NCBI GenBank assembly: GCA_900552795.1
Contig: USBB01000029.1
Span: forward strand, 1-35,070
Length of the DNA stretch: 35,070 nucleotides
Reading direction: 5' to 3'
From: an uncultured Eubacterium sp.
GTDB taxonomy: Bacteria > Bacillota > Clostridia > Lachnospirales > Lachnospiraceae
Positions 32,210 through 35,070 of this stretch are shown piece by piece. The notes under the pieces are model-generated. The model was not told where the DNA came from and ran no database searches. It saw nothing but the letters and a program-made list of their open reading frames with translations. The first letter of the stretch is position 1. Every line of letters begins with the position of its first letter. Made by a program: the position numbers and the translations under genes.

Positions 32210-34792
32210 TTAATTTCCAAGTGCCTTAAGCTTACCGTCAACAACATCAATAAGAATTGTTCCCGTGCTTATATTTCCTGCAAGTATAAGTTTCGCTGCC
32301 AGCGTTTCAACTGTCTTTTGAACATATCTTTTAAGCGGTCTTGCACCATATGACGGGTCATATCCGTGACTTACTACAAATTTCTTTGCAGCATCAGTAA
32401 GTTCAATCTTTAACTCCTTATCTGCCAGACGCTTATTTACGTCAGCAATAAGCAGATTTACTATACTGCTTATATTTTCCTTAGTAAGCGGCTTAAACAT
32501 TATGACTTCGTCAAGTCTGTTCAAAAATTCAGGTCTGAAATGACCTCTGAGCTCATGCATAACCATATTTTCAGTCTCCGGCTTTATTGAACCATTTTCA
32601 TCAATGCCCTCCAACAGATATGCAGAACCGATATTGCTTGTCATTATGATGATTGTATTTTTAAAATCTACCGTTCTTCCCTGTGAATCTGTAATACGGC
32701 CGTCATCAAGTACCTGAAGAAGTACATTAAACACATCAGGATGTGCTTTTTCAACCTCATCAAACAAAACTACCGAATATGGTTTTCTTCTTACCGCTTC
32801 AGTGAGCTGTCCGCCCTCATCATAACCCACATATCCCGGAGGAGCTCCTATAAGACGTGACACTGAGTATTTCTCCATATATTCGGACATATCAAGTCTT
32901 ACTATATTGCTCTCATCATCAAAAAGACTTTCCGCCAATGCTTTTGCAAGCTCAGTCTTACCAACGCCCGTAGGTCCTAAAAACAAAAATGAACCGATTG
33001 GCTTTGTTGGATCTTTGATTCCTGCCTTTGAACGTATAATTGCTTCTGTGACCTTTGTAACACCTTCATTTTGTCCTATCACTCTTTTATGAAGTTCATC
33101 CTCAAGCTGAAGAGTTTTCTGACGCTCAGTCTCACTAAGCTTTGCGACAGGTATACCTGTCCACCTTGATATAATCTTTGCTATCTCTTCTTCCGTAACA
33201 CTCTCGTGCACTAAATCAAGATTTTTTGCCTTGACATTTTCTTCTGCATCACTTAATTTTCTCTGCAAAGCAGGAAGCTTGCCATACTGTAATTCTGCCG
33301 CTTTCTCAAGGTTATACTCTCTTTTTGCTTTTGCAATTTCATTATTAAGCTGCTCAAGCTCCTCCTTAAGCCTGCTTACTGAATCCACGCTCGACTTTTC
33401 GTTATCCCACTTTGCTTTTTGCTCCTTAAAAGTTGCTCTGAATTCAGACAATTCCTTTTCCAGATTGTTTAATCTTTCCTTGCTCAAATTGTCTTTTTCT
33501 TTCTTTAATGCGGCCTCCTCGATTTCAAGCTGCATTATTTTTCTTTGCAACTCGTCAAGCTCTGCCGGCATTGAGTCAAGCTCAGTCTTAATCATTGCAC
33601 ATGCTTCATCTACAAGGTCTATAGCCTTATCAGGCAAAAATCTGTCGGAAATATATCTGTCCGACAATGTTGCAGCGCATACAAGCGCTCCGTCAGTAAT
33701 CTTTACGCCATGATAAACCTCATATCTGTCTTTCAAACCTCTTAGTATTGAAATTGTATCCTCTACCGTAGGTTCATCAACCATGACAGGCTGAAAACGT
33801 CTTTCAAGCGCAGGGTCTTTTTCAATATACTGTCTGTGTTCATCAAGTGTTGTCGCACCGATACAATGAAGCTCACCTCTTGCAAGCATTGGTTTCAACA
33901 TATTTCCGGCATCCATTGAGCCTTCAGTCTTACCAGCACCGACAATAGTATGAATCTCGTCTATAAACAGTATTATCCTGCCCTCACTTTTCTTCACTTC
34001 CTCAAGTACAGCCTTAAGTCTTTCCTCAAACTCACCTCTGTACTTTGCACCAGCAACCAGGGCACCCATATCAAGTGCAAAAAGCTTCTTTTCTTTAAGT
34101 CCCTCCGGCACATCTCCTCTTACAATTCTTTGTGCAAGTCCCTCAACGACTGCTGTCTTTCCGACTCCAGGCTCACCTATAAGCACAGGATTATTTTTTG
34201 TCTTTCGTGAAAGTATACGGATAACATTTCTTATCTCGTTATCTCTGCCGATAACGGGGTCGAGTTTTCCGTCCTTTGCTCGTTCCACAAGATCCTGACC
34301 ATACTTATTTAATGTATCATAAGTAGCTTCAGGGTTATCGCTGTTTACACTCTGATTTCCACGCACCGTAGCAAGTGCTGACAAAAATTTATCTCTGTTA
34401 ATGCCATAAGTTTTAAAAAGCTGCTTTATGGCAGAATTAGGGCTGCTTATTATTGAAAGCATCAGATGCTCGACAGACACATATGCATCACCCATTCTCT
34501 TTGCCTCATCCTCCGCATTTATAAGCACCTTATTCAAATCATTACTAATATAAAGCTGCACATTACCTGACACCTTCGTCTTTTTAGCAAGTAATGATTC
34601 AATATTTTTTATAAACGCTTCCTTATTAATTTCCATCTTCTCAATCAGGTTGGCAATCAGACTATCTTCTATCGTCATAAGAGAATAAAGAAAATGTTCC
34701 TGATCAATCTCCTGATTGCCGTAATCGTATGCAATCTTCTCACAGCGGTTAAGTGCTTCTATTGACTTTTGTGTAAACTTGTTAATATTCAT
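32210..34792 (-). CDS. clpB: ATP-dependent chaperone ClpB
   Basis: This 860-residue AAA+ disaggregase extracts polypeptides from aggregates together with DnaK. The N-domain covers about 1-145 (MNINKFTQKSIEALNRCEK). The first ATPase has Walker A GEPGVGKT (206-213) and FIDEIHTIVGAGKTEG. A long coiled coil (about 400-520, rich in Glu, Lys and Leu) is the ClpB-specific middle domain, separating it from ClpC. The second ATPase has GPTGVGKTELAKALAE (about residue 600) and ends with GARPLKRYVQKTVE. No ClpP-docking loop is apparent. GGGAGG is eight bases before the ATG. A CIRCE operator overlaps the promoter, so HrcA control is expected. Confidence 0.97.
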   Translation of the reverse strand: MNINKFTQKSIEALNRCEKIAYDYGNQEIDQEHFLYSLMTIEDSLIANLIEKMEINKEAFIKNIESLLAKKTKVSGNVQLYISNDLNKVLINAEDEAKRMGDAYVSVEHLMLSIISSPNSAIKQLFKTYGINRDKFLSALATVRGNQSVNSDNPEATYDTLNKYGQDLVERAKDGKLDPVIGRDNEIRNVIRILSRKTKNNPVLIGEPGVGKTAVVEGLAQRIVRGDVPEGLKEKKLFALDMGALVAGAKYRGEFEERLKAVLEEVKKSEGRIILFIDEIHTIVGAGKTEGSMDAGNMLKPMLARGELHCIGATTLDEHRQYIEKDPALERRFQPVMVDEPTVEDTISILRGLKDRYEVYHGVKITDGALVCAATLSDRYISDRFLPDKAIDLVDEACAMIKTELDSMPAELDELQRKIMQLEIEEAALKKEKDNLSKERLNNLEKELSEFRATFKEQKAKWDNEKSSVDSVSRLKEELEQLNNEIAKAKREYNLEKAAELQYGKLPALQRKLSDAEENVKAKNLDLVHESVTEEEIAKIISRWTGIPVAKLSETERQKTLQLEDELHKRVIGQNEGVTKVTEAIIRSKAGIKDPTKPIGSFLFLGPTGVGKTELAKALAESLFDDESNIVRLDMSEYMEKYSVSRLIGAPPGYVGYDEGGQLTEAVRRKPYSVVLFDEVEKAHPDVFNVLLQVLDDGRITDSQGRTVDFKNTIIIMTSNIGSAYLLEGIDENGSIKPETENMVMHELRGHFRPEFLNRLDEVIMFKPLTKENISSIVNLLIADVNKRLADKELKIELTDAAKKFVVSHGYDPSYGARPLKRYVQKTVETLAAKLILAGNISTGTILIDVVDGKLKALGN

Positions 34793-34890
34793 ACATCATG
34801 CCTCCCATCTTAATCTTCTTTTCTTCTTCCAACAAATTGTTATTATCATCTTCAGCATCAATATATTTATACCAATGCCTTGATAATTGT

Positions 34891-34919
34891 GTTATATCAC
34901 TTGTTGTTAGCACTGTCAA
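34891..34919 (-). promoter_or_regulatory. Promoter of clpB
   Basis: On the minus strand a perfect TTGACA (34914-34919), 17 bases and TATAAC (34891-34896), giving a leader of about 91 bases. CIRCE overlaps the -35 element. Confidence 0.85.
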
Positions 34920-34933
34920 TAGGTGAGTGCTAA
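34907..34933. promoter_or_regulatory. CIRCE operator (HrcA binding site)
   Basis: TTAGCACTG-N9-GAGTGCTAA differs from the CIRCE consensus TTAGCACTC-N9-GAGTGCTAA at one base. It covers the -35 region and part of the spacer of the clpB promoter, as expected for repression by HrcA. Confidence 0.93.
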
Positions 34934-35070
34934 TTATTTTGTGAAGAATTTGTGAAGCCTTGATTTTACGGGATTCACAGAGATTTTTCACTTGCTTTCG
35001 CTGTTAATGACAGTATTAAAATGTAAGAAAAAGGCGTTTAAATTTTGTAAGTTTTTCAATGCATCTCTAG
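34934..35070. other. No gene recognised upstream of clpB
   Basis: The last 137 bases hold no start codon with a credible gene. Two short minus-strand frames run in from the edge and stop within 17-26 codons; either might be the tail of an upstream gene, and I cannot decide. A direct repeat TTTGTGAAG occurs at 34938-34946 and 34949-34957. Confidence 0.4.

Noticed and set aside
33231..33713. 160-residue plus-strand reading frame opposite clpB
   Set aside because: It is the Ser/Leu-rich antisense shadow of the ClpB middle-domain coiled coil, with no ribosome binding site.
34938..34957. CtsR operator
   Set aside because: The direct repeat TTTGTGAAG does not match the CtsR heptad GGTCAAA in either orientation, and the period is 11 rather than 10.
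1..35070. Mobile elements, CRISPR arrays, tRNA or rRNA genes
   Set aside because: No transposase or integrase frames, regularly spaced repeats, tRNA cloverleaf or rRNA sequence was seen; gene content is housekeeping throughout.

Overview
The window looks like a chromosomal segment of an AT-rich, low-GC Gram-positive anaerobe, most likely a Lachnospiraceae-type Clostridia. Supporting signs are strong GGAGG ribosome binding sites, sigma-A promoters with 17-nt spacers, an LL-diaminopimelate aminotransferase, pyruvate phosphate dikinase, a GGGtGRT protein beside a NifU-like protein, a DUF4250 protein, a CIRCE operator, and an ANTAR regulator next to nitrogen genes. The family-level placement is inference. 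I see no transposase, phage gene, tRNA, rRNA or CRISPR array.

Layout. 1-1.1 kb (minus): a GGGtGRT protein cut by the window edge and a NifU-like Fe-S scaffold. 1.1-6.5 kb (minus): a stand-alone GlmU-like acyltransferase, glmS, a type IA topoisomerase (topB-like) and yfbR, with a multi-hairpin element between glmS and the acyltransferase. 6.5-11.5 kb (minus): asd with its own promoter and terminator, a metallophosphoesterase, a cytoplasmic ParB-like/BMP fusion and a ferredoxin-type aldo/keto reductase. 11.7-12.4 kb (plus): a CmpB-type membrane protein, convergent with dapL.

12.4-28.8 kb is the centre of interest, a glutamine/glutamate locus read outward from one 407-bp control region. Leftward run glnN (type III glutamine synthetase), pyrG, purF, carA, carB and possibly dapL, so a glutamine producer is followed by glutamine-consuming enzymes. 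Rightward run a three-piece archaeal-type glutamate synthase, a short type I glutamine synthetase and an ANTAR-domain regulator. Each of the back-to-back promoters is followed, from about +3/+4, by an 18-nt hairpin with a hexaloop of pattern AANGRY (A at 1, G at 4). This is the signature of ANTAR targets, and each hairpin shares sequence with the 5' arm of a terminator-like stem. The glnN leader carries a second copy of the unit. I infer that the regulator at the end of the rightward operon controls both transcripts by antitermination. Its receiver domain lacks the phospho-acceptor aspartate.

28.9-35 kb: ppdK (minus) with an unusual 79-residue helical tail, a small DUF4250 gene (plus), and clpB (minus) under a promoter overlapped by CIRCE. 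The last 137 bases show no gene I can support.
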